Shown piece by piece: positions 50,992 to 51,220 of a DNA stretch of 51,220 nucleotides (position 1 is its first letter; every line of letters begins with the position of its first letter). Source of the stretch: Acidobacteriota bacterium (lineage in GTDB: Bacteria; Acidobacteriota; Aminicenantia; UBA2199); NCBI GenBank assembly GCA_025456205.1, contig JALOLA010000023.1, positions 1 to 51,220 on the forward strand. Reading direction: 5' to 3'. The notes below the pieces were generated by a model, which was not told where the DNA came from, made no database searches, and saw only the letters and a list, made by a program, of their open reading frames with translations. A program made the position numbers and the translations under genes.

Positions 50992-51220
50992 CTACTTTTT
51001 GAACTTCTTTTTCAGTATCTCCTCCAGGGTCGGCGTGCCGATCTCCTGGAGCTCGTAGCCGACGCGGACCGTGGGCTTCTTGAACTTGACGATGCGGCCC
51101 AGGTCGATGGGGGTGGCGATGACGATCAGGTCGCAGTCCACCTTGTTGATGGTCGCCTCCAGGTCCTTCATCTGCTTGGCGCCGTAGCCCATGGCCGGCA
51201 GCAGCACGCCGATGTCGGGA
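50992..51220 (-). CDS. Cyclic 2,3-diphosphoglycerate synthetase-like protein (5' end outside window)
   Basis: The last 75 residues are visible: PDIGVLLPAMGYGAKQMKDLEATINKV, DLIVIATPIDLGRIVKFKKPTVRVGYELQEIG and the tail TPTLEEILKKKFKK. LPAMGYG, the D.I..TP.DL..I......RV.YE pattern and the C-terminal ..L..IL.K correspond to the end of P-loop cPGS-like GTPases/ATPases, found next to carbamate kinase in some genomes. The bacterial function is not known. N-terminal P-loop and start lie beyond the right edge. Confidence 0.85.
   Translation of the reverse strand, partial: PDIGVLLPAMGYGAKQMKDLEATINKVDCDLIVIATPIDLGRIVKFKKPTVRVGYELQEIGTPTLEEILKKKFKK

Overview
The window is GC-rich bacterial chromosome, densely packed with genes in short operons. 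Diderm traits (an OmpA-like protein, a GT9 heptosyltransferase-type enzyme, a MacA-type adaptor, several lipoproteins) indicate a Gram-negative envelope. The gene set and the many small interspersed repeats remind me of the Candidatus Aminicenantes / Acidobacteriota area, but that is an impression and cannot be tested from this window. I see no rRNA, tRNA, CRISPR array, prophage or transposase gene.

Layout. 1-1018 (minus): a Fur/PerR-type regulator gene followed by a peroxiredoxin that runs off the left edge. Their promoter overlaps a perfect palindrome, but the regulator lacks most of its DNA-binding domain. 1194-1904: a DUF2461 protein between two hexanucleotide-repeat hairpins. 1994-5693 (minus): a DUF438/hemerythrin/PAS sensor, a DUF1858-DUF2249 partner, a secreted Kre9/Knh1-like protein, and a decayed second copy of the DUF2249 3' end. 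5751-15096: a surface-glycan island. Six minus-strand genes (flippase, GT9, methyltransferase, sulfatase-fold enzyme, GT2, GT4), almost all overlapping, diverge from a radical SAM enzyme and a second GT2. 15134-16315: a small DUF2089 regulator operon with a strong promoter. 16662-22644: a lipoprotein, a pentapeptide-like beta-solenoid protein, an ABC-2 exporter pair and small secreted or unknown proteins. 23221-27707: a MacA adaptor, a LolD/MacB-type ATPase and two FtsX-type permeases. 27786-36961: an MscS channel, a PQQ-sugar-dehydrogenase-like protein fused to a two-heme cytochrome c part, a methyltransferase, two more secreted proteins, VOC and Nim-like enzymes, a membrane protein and an OmpA-family protein. 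37025-41986: a gene remnant, pyrF, an AI-2E-type permease between two inverted copies of a 190-200 bp element, and a membrane hybrid histidine kinase. 42080-45704 (minus): a soluble hybrid kinase, a DUF4846 protein and a histidine phosphatase. 45701-51220 (minus): tsaE, nnrDE, a 745-residue unknown protein, carbamate kinase and the end of a cyclic 2,3-diphosphoglycerate synthetase-like gene.

Themes. Stress and redox sensing dominates the left end, envelope glycan assembly and export the middle, and housekeeping metabolite repair the right end. The most unusual features are (1) several families of short modular repeats built from 6-, 7- or 11-nt units in inverted arms, two of which bracket single genes; (2) a Fur/PerR-type regulator missing its helix-turn-helix beside an intact candidate operator; and (3) a direct duplication of the DUF2249 3' end around the Kre9-like gene.
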